The position numbers were made by a program, and so were the translations under genes. A DNA stretch of 5,188 bases from an uncultured Collinsella sp. Lineage in GTDB: Bacteria > Actinomycetota > Coriobacteriia > Coriobacteriales > Coriobacteriaceae. Location of the stretch: assembly GCA_902490325.1 (NCBI GenBank), contig CABUDJ010000097.1, forward strand, positions 1 through 5,188. Reading direction: 5' to 3'. Each line of letters opens with the position of its first letter. The stretch's first letter is position 1. Below, piece after piece: positions 1 through 5,160 of the stretch. Below the pieces are notes generated by a model. The model did no database searches, had not been told where the DNA came from, and worked only from the letters and a program-made list of their open reading frames with translations.

Positions 1-578
1 GTCTGCTGGGCGCCCTTGGCGTCGGTGCCGACGACGGAGCACGTGGCAGAGACCTCCTGGCTCTCTGCCTTGGCAGGCTGAGCCTTGGCCTCTCCAGCGG
101 CAGAGACAACGGCGGTGTCCTGCTTCGAGGCATCGGACGTCGATGCAGCCGGTGCCTCATTGCCGGCAGCGCTATCGTCCTCAGTCTTGTCGGTAGGGCC
201 CGAAGCTGTCGCAGTGGCATCTTGCTCGGCAGTGCCCCCATTCGCCACCATGCCGCTCGCATTGAGGTCGGCAGCAGGGCTTGTCGCGGACTCACCAGAG
301 CCGTTCTCGGCAAGCGGTGCCGCCTGAGCCACAGCCTCGGCAATGCCCTCGGCGCCCTCGGCCCACAGCTGAGCCGGTGTGGTGCCAAAGGCCATCGCGA
401 AGGCCAGGAATGCCACCAGGCCGCGCTTGGCTACGCCGCGCGCAATTGCGCCACGGCGATGCGAGACGCGCTCGCGCTCGTCCTCAAACATATCCAATTG
501 TCCCCCATTGTCTGTACTTGGAGCGTTGCCTTGAGGCTGCCCCACGTCATCGCGCATGTTGCGCTCGAGTTCCCCCAT
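1..578 (-). CDS. Secreted cell-surface protein, N-terminal part (runs off the window); possible transcobalamin-like (DUF4430) protein
   Basis: An uninterrupted minus-strand frame of 192 codons runs from ATG at 578 off the left edge. The start is fixed by AAGGAGG at 591-585 with a 6-base spacer. Residues 1-40 are charged and hydrophilic. A basic stretch (RRGAIARGVAKR, 41-52) then leads into a hydrophobic core (GLVAFLAFAMAFG, 53-65) and likely cleavage sites near TPA (67-69) or LWA (71-73), so this is a Sec-type signal peptide with an unusually long n-region. Residues about 75-175 are a low-complexity Ala/Ser/Thr/Glu/Asp linker, as in wall-spanning proteins. From about 176 a folded domain seems to begin (SATCSVVGTDAKGAQQ), recalling from memory the first strand of DUF4430/transcobalamin-like domains; too little is visible to prove it. 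The upstream cobalamin riboswitch supports a role in B12 capture. Export is well supported; the function is inference. Confidence 0.85.
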   Translation of the reverse strand, partial: MGELERNMRDDVGQPQGNAPSTDNGGQLDMFEDERERVSHRRGAIARGVAKRGLVAFLAFAMAFGTTPAQLWAEGAEGIAEAVAQAAPLAENGSGESATSPAADLNASGMVANGGTAEQDATATASGPTDKTEDDSAAGNEAPAASTSDASKQDTAVVSAAGEAKAQPAKAESQEVSATCSVVGTDAKGAQQ

Positions 579-584
579 CGGGGT

Positions 585-591
585 CCTCCTT
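585..591 (-). promoter_or_regulatory. Ribosome binding site of the surface-protein gene
   Basis: On the minus strand AAGGAGG stands 6 bases before the ATG at 578. A second purine run (GGAGGG) lies just upstream at about 598-593. This decides the start codon and is the likely endpoint of riboswitch control, since CCUCC at 650-646 in the same leader could pair with either GGAGG. Confidence 0.85.
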
Positions 592-606
592 CCCTCCAGA
601 GCCCTA

Positions 607-640
607 TGCACACCGGCGGCATACGCCGCGGCAACGTGCA
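607..640 (-). promoter_or_regulatory. Leader hairpin, probable expression platform of the cobalamin riboswitch
   Basis: In the minus-strand RNA, bases 640-632 pair with 615-607 (9 pairs, three of them G-U). After a two-base bulge, GCGGC (629-625) pairs with GCCGC (620-616) around a GUAU loop. No U-tract follows, so it is not an intrinsic terminator. Its 5' foot overlaps the CUUGCAC segment (642-636) that is complementary to the aptamer loop L5, so the hairpin and the loop contact should exclude one another. The ribosome binding site starts about 15 bases downstream. This points to translational control; the fold is hand-drawn and untested. Confidence 0.5.
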
Positions 641-695
641 AGATGGGAGGCGATCCGACTTAACCTTAACGGCTCAGGCGCGCCGTCCGATCTGC

Positions 696-798
696 GACGC
701 GAACATCCCGAGCCAAGAGGAATTACGGTTACTGGTACAGCCGGGGACTTGCACCCCGATTCTCCCAAACGCGCAGGAAAACCGCGCATTCGTGCGTC
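696..798 (-). promoter_or_regulatory. Cobalamin (vitamin B12) riboswitch aptamer
   Basis: Read on the minus strand, the leader carries the B12-box core in order. GGGAGAA (766-760) is followed by P5, a 5-bp stem CGGGG/CCCCG (758-754 with 746-742) with loop UGCAAGU, giving the GGUGCAAGUCC element. Next comes GCUGUACCAGUAACCGUAA (741-723), which matches the usual GCUGCCCCCGCAACUGUAA block position by position in length. Then GGCUCGGGAUGUUCGCGUC (714-696) corresponds to the conserved 3' AGCCCG...ACC element. Closing P1 can form from GACGC and GAAU (798-788, two-base bulge) with GUUCGCGUC (704-696). The optional arm between GUAA and GGCUCGG is almost absent, so the aptamer is compact. It lies 118 bases upstream of the surface-protein start, in the same direction. 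Cobalamin form and on/off sense are unknown; repression by cobalamin is usual for the class. Confidence 0.82.
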
Positions 799-808
799 TC
801 CGCACCAC

Positions 809-836
809 CATCTAGGCCATCGATTATTACCGTCAA
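809..836 (-). promoter_or_regulatory. Candidate promoter of the riboswitch-controlled transcript
   Basis: TTGACG at 836-831 matches five of six -35 consensus bases. With a 16-base spacer, TAGATG at 814-809 is a weak -10. Transcription would start near 802, just before the 5' strand of aptamer stem P1 at 798, which is the expected geometry. TAATAAT at 829-823 is an alternative -10 with a poorer -35 (TTGCGT). The site lies between the upstream operon's terminator and the aptamer, so an independent promoter is needed here. Confidence 0.45.
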
Positions 837-849
837 AATGGTATCACGC

Positions 850-877
850 AAAAGGGCCTCGCACGCAGGCGAAGCCC
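850..877 (-). terminator. Rho-independent terminator after the phasin-ubiB operon
   Basis: In the minus-strand RNA, GGGCUUCGC (877-869) pairs with GCGAGGCCC (862-854): nine pairs with one G-U and a six-base loop, followed directly by UUUU (853-850). It begins about 50 bases after the ubiB stop codon and separates that operon from the riboswitch transcript. The plus strand has no T-run on the other side, so it works leftward only. Confidence 0.8.
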
Positions 878-928
878 ATGGTAAAAGCTATTGTTTGCGA
901 TAGGAAAATGCGGTGACGGTCGCAGACT

Positions 929-2692
929 CTAGTGCTTGCCGCCGTGGCTGTTGAGCCAGATATTGCGGCCCAGCATAAGTGCCAGCACCAGCGCGCTCAC
1001 GTAGCCCATAAAGCCAATGACTGGGATACCAAACACAACCGGCTCGATGCGCGCGTAGTACACCACCGACGAACCGATAAACAGGCCGGCAATCACAATT
1101 GCCATCGACATGCGGTCGATAATTCCGCCCAGCTGTCGCAGCGCCTTATCGCTGCTCATGATCTGCGTGTTCACCTTAAGCTGGCCGCGCGTGAGCATAC
1201 GCGAAGCCAAGCCCAGATACTCGGCCGCCTCGAGCGAGCCCTTCGCCGCGCGATAACTGCTCGCTGCAAAGTCGCGGCTCATCTCGCGCATGCGGGCGTA
1301 GGTGCTCTTCTCGTTTTTGATGTGCGTCTGGATGATCTGGATCATGTTGACGTTGGGCATGTACTCGGTCAACAGGCCCTCGAGCGTCACCATGCCGCGG
1401 GCGAACATTGTCACCACGCTCGGCAGCTCAACGTCATTTTTGCGCGCGAGGTTTAACAGCGAAGTCAAAAACTCGCCGATATCCAGGTCTTTAAGGTCGA
1501 GCCCGGCAAAGTCGGCAACAATAAAGTCCAAGTCGGACAAAAAGGCCGAATGGTCAAGCTCGGCCGAGTCGCCACGCGTCACGGCGAAGCGCATGAGCGA
1601 ATCCTTGAGCTTGGGCACGTCACCCTCGGCCACGGCGAAAATCATGTCCTTGACGATACCGCGATCGTGACTCGACATGCGTCCGACCATGCCCAAGTCG
1701 ATAAAGTAGACGATGCCGTCCTTGAGAATGATGTTTCCCGCATGCGGGTCGGCATGGAAAAAGCCGTCATCGAGCACCTGCGTCGAGTAGTCCTCGACAA
1801 TCGCGGCACCGATCTTTTCCAAGTCATAACCCTCGGCCACCAAGCGTTCAGGATCGGCGATCGAAATGCCGTCGATGTAGTCCATGACCACAACGTGCTC
1901 GGTGCACAGATCCAGATAGGATTTAGGACACGTCACGCCATGAACGCTCTTATGGAACTCGTAGAAGTCGTTGAGGTTTTTGGCCTCGGCCAAAAAGTTG
2001 GTCTCCTCGCGAAACGAGGTCCACAGCTCCTCGACTACGCCGTGCAGGTCAACGAATTGATCGGTGTTGACGAACTTGGAAACGATACGCACCACCGAGC
2101 GGATGATATCAATGTCCTGTGCCATAACCTGCTGCGCACCGGGGCGCTGCACCTTGACGGCCACGTCCTCGCCCGTCACCAGACGAGCGCGGTGCACCTG
2201 CGCGAGCGATGCGCTACCAAGCGGATTGGGGTCGATCGCATCGAACATCTCCCCCAGGCGCAGGCCGTATTCTTCTTCCAGACAACTGAGTACGACCTCG
2301 TACGGTACAGGCTCCACGTCGGAGCGCAGGCGGCGCAGCTCATCGCAAAACCGCTGCGGCAAGATCTCGGACCGGTTGGCCAGAATCTGCCCCATTTTAA
2401 CGAACATGGGGCCGAGCTCTTCGAGCAGGCGGCGCAAACGAACCGGCGTGAGATTATCCCACACGCGGTACTTTTTGACCAGGCGAACAATCTGCCCGAT
2501 GCGCTCGCGGCGACCCGCCGGCGTGAGCTGATATTCCTCGTCCGGCGCCATCGCGTCGGGCTCCTCGGGCACCATATCGACAGCGCGCGGCTTCTTGCGA
2601 GCGCCCGAGACGGCGGCATCGACCTCATCGACAACCGCCGCCTCGTCACCCAGAGGATCTAGATTGTTGTAATCGGTGGTGGAATCTGCCAT
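929..2692 (-). CDS. ubiB: UbiB/AarF/ABC1 family atypical protein kinase-like ATPase, membrane-anchored
   Basis: A 587-residue protein of the UbiB/ADCK family, whose members act at the membrane in isoprenoid-lipid (quinone) metabolism through an atypical kinase fold with ATPase activity. Family marks in order: KMGQ (99-102, the KxGQ motif); the Ala-rich loop LGSASLAQVH (158-167); VAVK with the ATP-site lysine K180; EETNFLAEA (229-237); the catalytic loop HADPHAGN (313-320), with Ala where Pro is common; and metal-binding IDLG (D332). Two hydrophobic helices (about 530-546 and 553-574) form the C-terminal anchor. Residues 1-55 are an acidic extension outside the family core. The start has no clear Shine-Dalgarno site and lies 9 bases after the phasin-like stop, so translation is probably coupled. 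A later start (for instance M40) is possible. The true substrate is unknown; a menaquinone-type or other prenyl lipid is more likely than ubiquinone in this lineage. Confidence 0.93.
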   Translation of the reverse strand: MADSTTDYNNLDPLGDEAAVVDEVDAAVSGARKKPRAVDMVPEEPDAMAPDEEYQLTPAGRRERIGQIVRLVKKYRVWDNLTPVRLRRLLEELGPMFVKMGQILANRSEILPQRFCDELRRLRSDVEPVPYEVVLSCLEEEYGLRLGEMFDAIDPNPLGSASLAQVHRARLVTGEDVAVKVQRPGAQQVMAQDIDIIRSVVRIVSKFVNTDQFVDLHGVVEELWTSFREETNFLAEAKNLNDFYEFHKSVHGVTCPKSYLDLCTEHVVVMDYIDGISIADPERLVAEGYDLEKIGAAIVEDYSTQVLDDGFFHADPHAGNIILKDGIVYFIDLGMVGRMSSHDRGIVKDMIFAVAEGDVPKLKDSLMRFAVTRGDSAELDHSAFLSDLDFIVADFAGLDLKDLDIGEFLTSLLNLARKNDVELPSVVTMFARGMVTLEGLLTEYMPNVNMIQIIQTHIKNEKSTYARMREMSRDFAASSYRAAKGSLEAAEYLGLASRMLTRGQLKVNTQIMSSDKALRQLGGIIDRMSMAIVIAGLFIGSSVVYYARIEPVVFGIPVIGFMGYVSALVLALMLGRNIWLNSHGGKH

Positions 2693-2700
2693 CTGCGCTG

Positions 2701-3117
2701 CTACTCGGCCTCTTCGGTATCCTTCGCATCGTCGGGCTCAACGGACTCGACGGGCACCGAGGTCACGTTGTCCTCGACCGAATCGACGATGTCGCGCACA
2801 TGGGCCAGGAAGGCCGTGCGCTCGGGGGCGGTCATAACGCGGACGCGAGCCAGAATGAGCTCGTCGAGCACGCGCTGGGCCGCGGTCTCGCCCTGCATGC
2901 CCAAGCGCTCGGTCAGATCGGAGATGGTACCGCCGGCCTGCTCGAACATGTCGGACACGCTGCGGGCGATATCGGGGGTGGCGGTGTCCTTGCGGACCTG
3001 TTCGCCTTTGGTGTTAAGGTCGTCGAGGACCTTCTTGCCGCCTTCGACAGCAACGGCGGCAGCGCCAAAGCCCACGTTAATGGCGCCGTTAACAAGCTGA
3101 TCGAGTTTCATAACCAT
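2701..3117 (-). CDS. Small phasin-like helical protein, first gene of the ubiB operon
   Basis: A 138-residue acidic protein. The ATG at 3117 is chosen because GGAG (3127-3124) lies 6 bases upstream. A TTG at 3129 overlaps that site and is unlikely, and an ATG two codons in (3111) is a weaker choice. An Ala/Gly/Val-rich amphipathic segment (GAINVGFGAAAVAVEGG, 11-27) precedes charged, helix-prone sequence to about 115, followed by an acidic tail (EPDDAKDTEEAE). Size and layout resemble the 'phasin family / PHA synthesis regulator' proteins often annotated beside ubiB in Gram-positive anaerobes. No PHA gene is visible, so a granule role is not implied. A helical partner or regulator of the UbiB protein encoded 9 bases downstream fits better, but that is inference. 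There is no signal peptide or clear membrane helix. Confidence 0.8.
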   Translation of the reverse strand: MVMKLDQLVNGAINVGFGAAAVAVEGGKKVLDDLNTKGEQVRKDTATPDIARSVSDMFEQAGGTISDLTERLGMQGETAAQRVLDELILARVRVMTAPERTAFLAHVRDIVDSVEDNVTSVPVESVEPDDAKDTEEAE

Positions 3118-3152
3118 GGTTGTCTCCAATCACAAACAACTGCATTGGCGTT

Positions 3153-3182
3153 CTTGTACCCAAGATTGAGTGAAAGCGACAA
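3153..3182 (-). promoter_or_regulatory. Possible promoter of the phasin-ubiB operon
   Basis: In the 99-base gap after the dipeptidase gene, TTGTCG (3182-3177, four of six -35 bases) and TACAAG (3158-3153, four of six -10 bases) are 18 bases apart. They would give a leader of roughly 30 bases before the ATG at 3117. The match is moderate, and read-through from the dipeptidase gene cannot be excluded. Confidence 0.35.
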
Positions 3183-3216
3183 AGCGTTTAAGCGCTATTC
3201 GATCGACGGGAAATCC

Positions 3217-4740
3217 CTATCTCACGTTGTCGTTCATCGCGAAAGAGTTCTTCATGGCGCAGCTCGTGGTGTAGAGCACCTTGCCCAACAGGGCATCGGT
3301 CTCCACGCGCACGAGCTCGGCAAACTCCTCGTTGGCGCGTGCAAGCTCGGCAGGCACCTCGGCCTCGGGCAGAACGGCTACGGCAGCGTCGACGTCATGA
3401 ATCTGCTTGTGGCCCATGCCGCCGACCTTCTCCTGATAATCCTCGACTGCGCGGCCGCACTCATGGAAGCGGACGTCGGCCAGCGCGCCGATCAGGCGGT
3501 TGGCCCAGTAGAAGTTTTCGGACGTCACGCGAGCCTGCGTGTCGGCAAAGTACTCGGGCATGGTCTCGACGTTGGCGTACAGCGGAACCAGCGCGTTAAA
3601 CGAGTTGGAGCCAAAGGCCATCCACTGCACGGCGCGGTAGGCCGGATGCGCATAGGGGCGCAGCTGCAGCACAGCGAGCTGGCTGTTGCGGTTGATGCCG
3701 ATGGGGCGATAGGCGCCACGCGTGGCGGGCGTGCCCTTGCTGCCGTAGCAGTCGTACTCCGTGCCCTGGTAGTGGCTCGAGAGTACGTACTTGATGTCCT
3801 CGATGGTCACCTTGCGCTCGGGCACGCGGCTCCAGGGAATATCGTCGCTCTCGGGCGTGTAGTCGGCCTCGGGACCGTCCCACACATCGCTGGGGTTAAG
3901 GCAGCGCTGCATATACCAGGCGCGCGGCGTGTTGTAGACGTGGTCGCTGTCGCTGTGCGAGCCAAAGGCCTCGCGCGGGTTGAAGACCGCGGCCGGACCG
4001 TCGCCCTCGACGCCCAGCGTCAGGTCCAGATGCCACTCGGCCATCCAAGCGCGCAGGTCGGCGGAGCACATGTGATCGGCCTGGGCGCCCTCGGCGTCAT
4101 CCAGGTCAAAGCTGTCGATACCCAGCTGGTTGGGCATGGTCACATAGGCGTCGTCAGGCACGCGCTTGGCGATCCAGTGGTGACCGCCGATGGTCTCGAG
4201 CCACCAGATCTCGTCCACGTCGCTAAAGGCGATGCCGTTGTTCTCGTAGGTGCCATAACGCTCGAGCAGGTCACCCAGAATGCGTACGCCGTCGCGGGCG
4301 GATTTGGCATATGGCAGCACCAGGGTCACCATGTCCTCCTCGCCCAGACCGCCGGGCTGCGCCGGAACATAGCCGTCCTCGTCCTCGTTGCCCTTGGCGG
4401 GCACGTAGTCGACGAGCGGGTCGGCGCCGCGAACGCGCTCGTTGGTGGTGAGCGTCTCGGTTGCGGACATGCCCACATTGAGCTCGTTGAAGCCCGCCTC
4501 GGCCCAAATGCCGTGACCGGGAATAACATCGGGGACGCTCGTGTAGCGCATGGGATTATCGGGCAGCTCAACGGTCAGGTGGCTCAGGACACTCGTGTAG
4601 ACACGCGGCTGCTCGTCGGGATGCACCACGCGCACGCGCTTGGGCTCAAACACCCCGTTGGACGAGTCCTCGTTGCGGGCAACCAACGTCGACCCGTCGT
4701 AGCTCGCGTTCTTACCAACCAAAATCGTTGTGCACGGCAT
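3217..4740 (-). CDS. pepD: Dipeptidase, peptidase family C69 (PepD-like, Ntn hydrolase)
   Basis: A 507-residue cytoplasmic dipeptidase of family C69, which cleaves dipeptides late in peptide breakdown using an N-terminal cysteine nucleophile. The start is the ATG at 4740: AAGGAGG (4753-4747) is 6 bases from it but directly abuts an ATG at 4746, too close for initiation. This gives M-P-C, with Cys3 as predicted nucleophile in the family signature CTTILVGKNASYDGST (3-18), then ARNED (21-25). Further family blocks are WWLETIGGHHWIAKRVPDD (179-197) with PNQLGI (203-208), SSHYQGTEYDCYG (321-333), RPIGINRNSQ (345-354) and QWMAFGSNSFNALVPLY (372-388). Length is typical (about 470-510). There is no signal peptide, frameshift or missing motif. 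A 99-base gap separates it from the next gene and no convincing terminator follows. Substrate range cannot be read from sequence. Confidence 0.93.
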   Translation of the reverse strand: MPCTTILVGKNASYDGSTLVARNEDSSNGVFEPKRVRVVHPDEQPRVYTSVLSHLTVELPDNPMRYTSVPDVIPGHGIWAEAGFNELNVGMSATETLTTNERVRGADPLVDYVPAKGNEDEDGYVPAQPGGLGEEDMVTLVLPYAKSARDGVRILGDLLERYGTYENNGIAFSDVDEIWWLETIGGHHWIAKRVPDDAYVTMPNQLGIDSFDLDDAEGAQADHMCSADLRAWMAEWHLDLTLGVEGDGPAAVFNPREAFGSHSDSDHVYNTPRAWYMQRCLNPSDVWDGPEADYTPESDDIPWSRVPERKVTIEDIKYVLSSHYQGTEYDCYGSKGTPATRGAYRPIGINRNSQLAVLQLRPYAHPAYRAVQWMAFGSNSFNALVPLYANVETMPEYFADTQARVTSENFYWANRLIGALADVRFHECGRAVEDYQEKVGGMGHKQIHDVDAAVAVLPEAEVPAELARANEEFAELVRVETDALLGKVLYTTSCAMKNSFAMNDNVR

Positions 4741-4746
4741 GCGCAT

Positions 4747-4753
4747 CCTCCTT
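4747..4753 (-). promoter_or_regulatory. Ribosome binding site that decides the dipeptidase start
   Basis: AAGGAGG on the minus strand touches the ATG at 4746 with no spacer but stands 6 bases from the ATG at 4740. The second ATG is therefore the likely start, and it also puts the catalytic cysteine at residue 3, where C69 enzymes are expected to have it near the N-terminus. Confidence 0.8.
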
Positions 4754-4822
4754 GAGCGAAGAAATCAAACGGCAACAGTGTATCGCTTCGGCGCAGAAAG
4801 GGCGAAACCACGGCGCTGGCAA

Positions 4823-4862
4823 CCCCTGTGGTCAAAAATGCCAAATATGAGTACTGTCACCA
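4823..4862 (+). repeat. Left copy of a facing 40-base motif pair
   Basis: Aligned without gaps to the reverse complement of 5021-5060, 32 of 40 bases are identical, including 24 consecutive bases (4834-4857) whose core reads TGCCAAATATGAGTACTGT. The outer end, CCCC then GTGG, is shared with small shifts. The copies face each other across about 160 bases. Such length and identity in an AT-rich intergenic patch will not be chance. Whether it is a protein-binding site, a mobile-element end or the start of a peptide gene is open. Confidence 0.85.
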
Positions 4863-4924
4863 ATTTAGTAACAGCAATTTTGCTACGCATGGGTGTCGAA
4901 AGTCTACATTTGTTCAAAAATTAG
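4838..4924 (+). CDS. Candidate 28-residue hydrophobic peptide (MPNMSTV type), left
   Basis: The ATG inside the left motif copy opens 28 codons beginning MPNMSTV and continuing through a hydrophobic, helix-prone stretch (NLVTAILLRMGVESLHLF). The facing copy encodes a related peptide. After the identical DNA core the two still align by codon, with conservative or third-position changes (V GTA/GTC, L TTG/TTA, G GGT/GGC, I ATT/ATT), which is weak evidence for coding. Against it, there is no Shine-Dalgarno site, the peptide is very short, and the core is identical at DNA level. If real it would be a small membrane-active or leader peptide; no known family is recognised. Confidence 0.25.
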   Translation: MPNMSTVTNLVTAILLRMGVESLHLFKN

Positions 4925-4937
4925 ATGATGTAATTCC

Positions 4938-5045
4938 TCATAGGTCCAATAACAAAGGCTCTCTATCGATAATAAATATCGTTAGAGAGCCTATTTGACC
5001 TAAAATATATGAGACTATCTTGGCAACAGTACTCATATTTGGCAT
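4938..5045 (-). CDS. Candidate 35-residue hydrophobic peptide (MPNMSTV type), right
   Basis: The minus-strand counterpart starts at the ATG in the right motif copy (5045) and runs 35 codons: MPNMSTV, then hydrophobic KIVSYILGQIGSLTIFIID and a short tail ending LLLDL. The 4956-4992 hairpin lies inside its 3' half. It converges on the left candidate, with stops 13 bases apart. As on the left, no ribosome binding site is seen, so it may be only a by-product of a conserved DNA motif. Confidence 0.25.
   Translation of the reverse strand: MPNMSTVAKIVSYILGQIGSLTIFIIDREPLLLDL
4956..4992. terminator. Hairpin between the motif copies, possible weak terminator
   Basis: AGGCTCTCTA (4956-4965) pairs with TAGAGAGCCT (4983-4992) over ten pairs. 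One T-T mismatch is followed by CGATA/TATCG (4967-4971 with 4977-4981) and a five-base loop. On the minus strand it is followed by TTTGTTATT, a modest U-rich run; on the plus strand by ATTTGACC, which is weaker. It could end leftward transcription entering from beyond the window, or be the central stem of an inverted-repeat element. Confidence 0.45.
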
Positions 5046-5060
5046 TTTTTGTCCACGGGG
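5021..5060 (-). repeat. Right copy of the facing 40-base motif pair
   Basis: Reverse-complement partner of 4823-4862, with the identical core at 5049-5026. This copy also carries TGCCA twice as a direct repeat (start to start 19 bases); in the left copy the second is changed to CACCA. The motif ends on the outside with CCCCGTGGAC. No target-site duplication is visible outside the pair. Confidence 0.85.
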
Positions 5061-5124
5061 TATAGAACTAACCCCCTCAAACAGCCCAAAACGCCTATTT
5101 CGATGCACGCTCCGCCGCCTCGAT

Positions 5125-5150
5125 GGTAGCGCGCAGAGGTAGCGCGCAGA
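5125..5150 (+). repeat. Perfect 13-base tandem duplication
   Basis: GGTAGCGCGCAGA occurs twice head to tail (5125-5137 and 5138-5150) with no mismatch. Exact identity suggests a recent slippage duplication. It lies in non-coding sequence as far as can be seen and would shift the frame of any gene crossing it. Confidence 0.9.
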
Positions 5151-5160
5151 GATGTGGTGT

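Larger units (their letters stand above)
579..928 (-). other. Regulatory intergenic region between ubiB and the surface-protein gene
   Basis: These 350 bases hold, in transcription order, the ubiB terminator (877-850), a candidate promoter (836-809), the cobalamin aptamer (798-696), a linker with a small 5-bp ACGGC/GCCGU hairpin (about 685-668), the leader hairpin (640-607) and the ribosome binding site (591-585). Open frames on the plus strand here have no ribosome binding site and read against these elements, so I call no gene. Confidence 0.8.

Noticed and set aside
420..460. Twin-arginine signal in the surface protein (SHRRGAIARG)
   Set aside because: The residues after RR do not fit the Tat consensus, and the hydrophobic core begins about 10 residues later; an ordinary Sec signal fits better.
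222..916. Overlapping plus-strand open frames across the riboswitch region
   Set aside because: They run against the signal-peptide gene, aptamer and terminator on the minus strand, and lack start signals.
1550..2662. A 370-codon plus-strand open frame opposite ubiB
   Set aside because: Mirror frame of a well-supported kinase-family gene; His/Arg/Asp-rich translation with no recognisable domain.
3180..3204. Possible terminator after the dipeptidase gene (AGCG/CGCT stem followed by TTTGTCGCTTT on the minus strand)
   Set aside because: Only four base pairs and a broken T-run; too weak to call.
2800..4755. A 651-codon open frame on the plus strand opposite the dipeptidase and phasin-like genes
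   Set aside because: It is antisense to genes with clear family motifs, has no ribosome binding site, and its His/Gly/Val/Ala-rich translation is typical of the mirror frame of GC-rich codons.
4831..4857. Motif core read as a promoter (TGGTCA or TGGACA, 17-18 bases, TACTGT)
   Set aside because: The -35-like part is fair, but TACTGT matches only three -10 bases, and conservation is strongest in the spacer, which a promoter would not explain.
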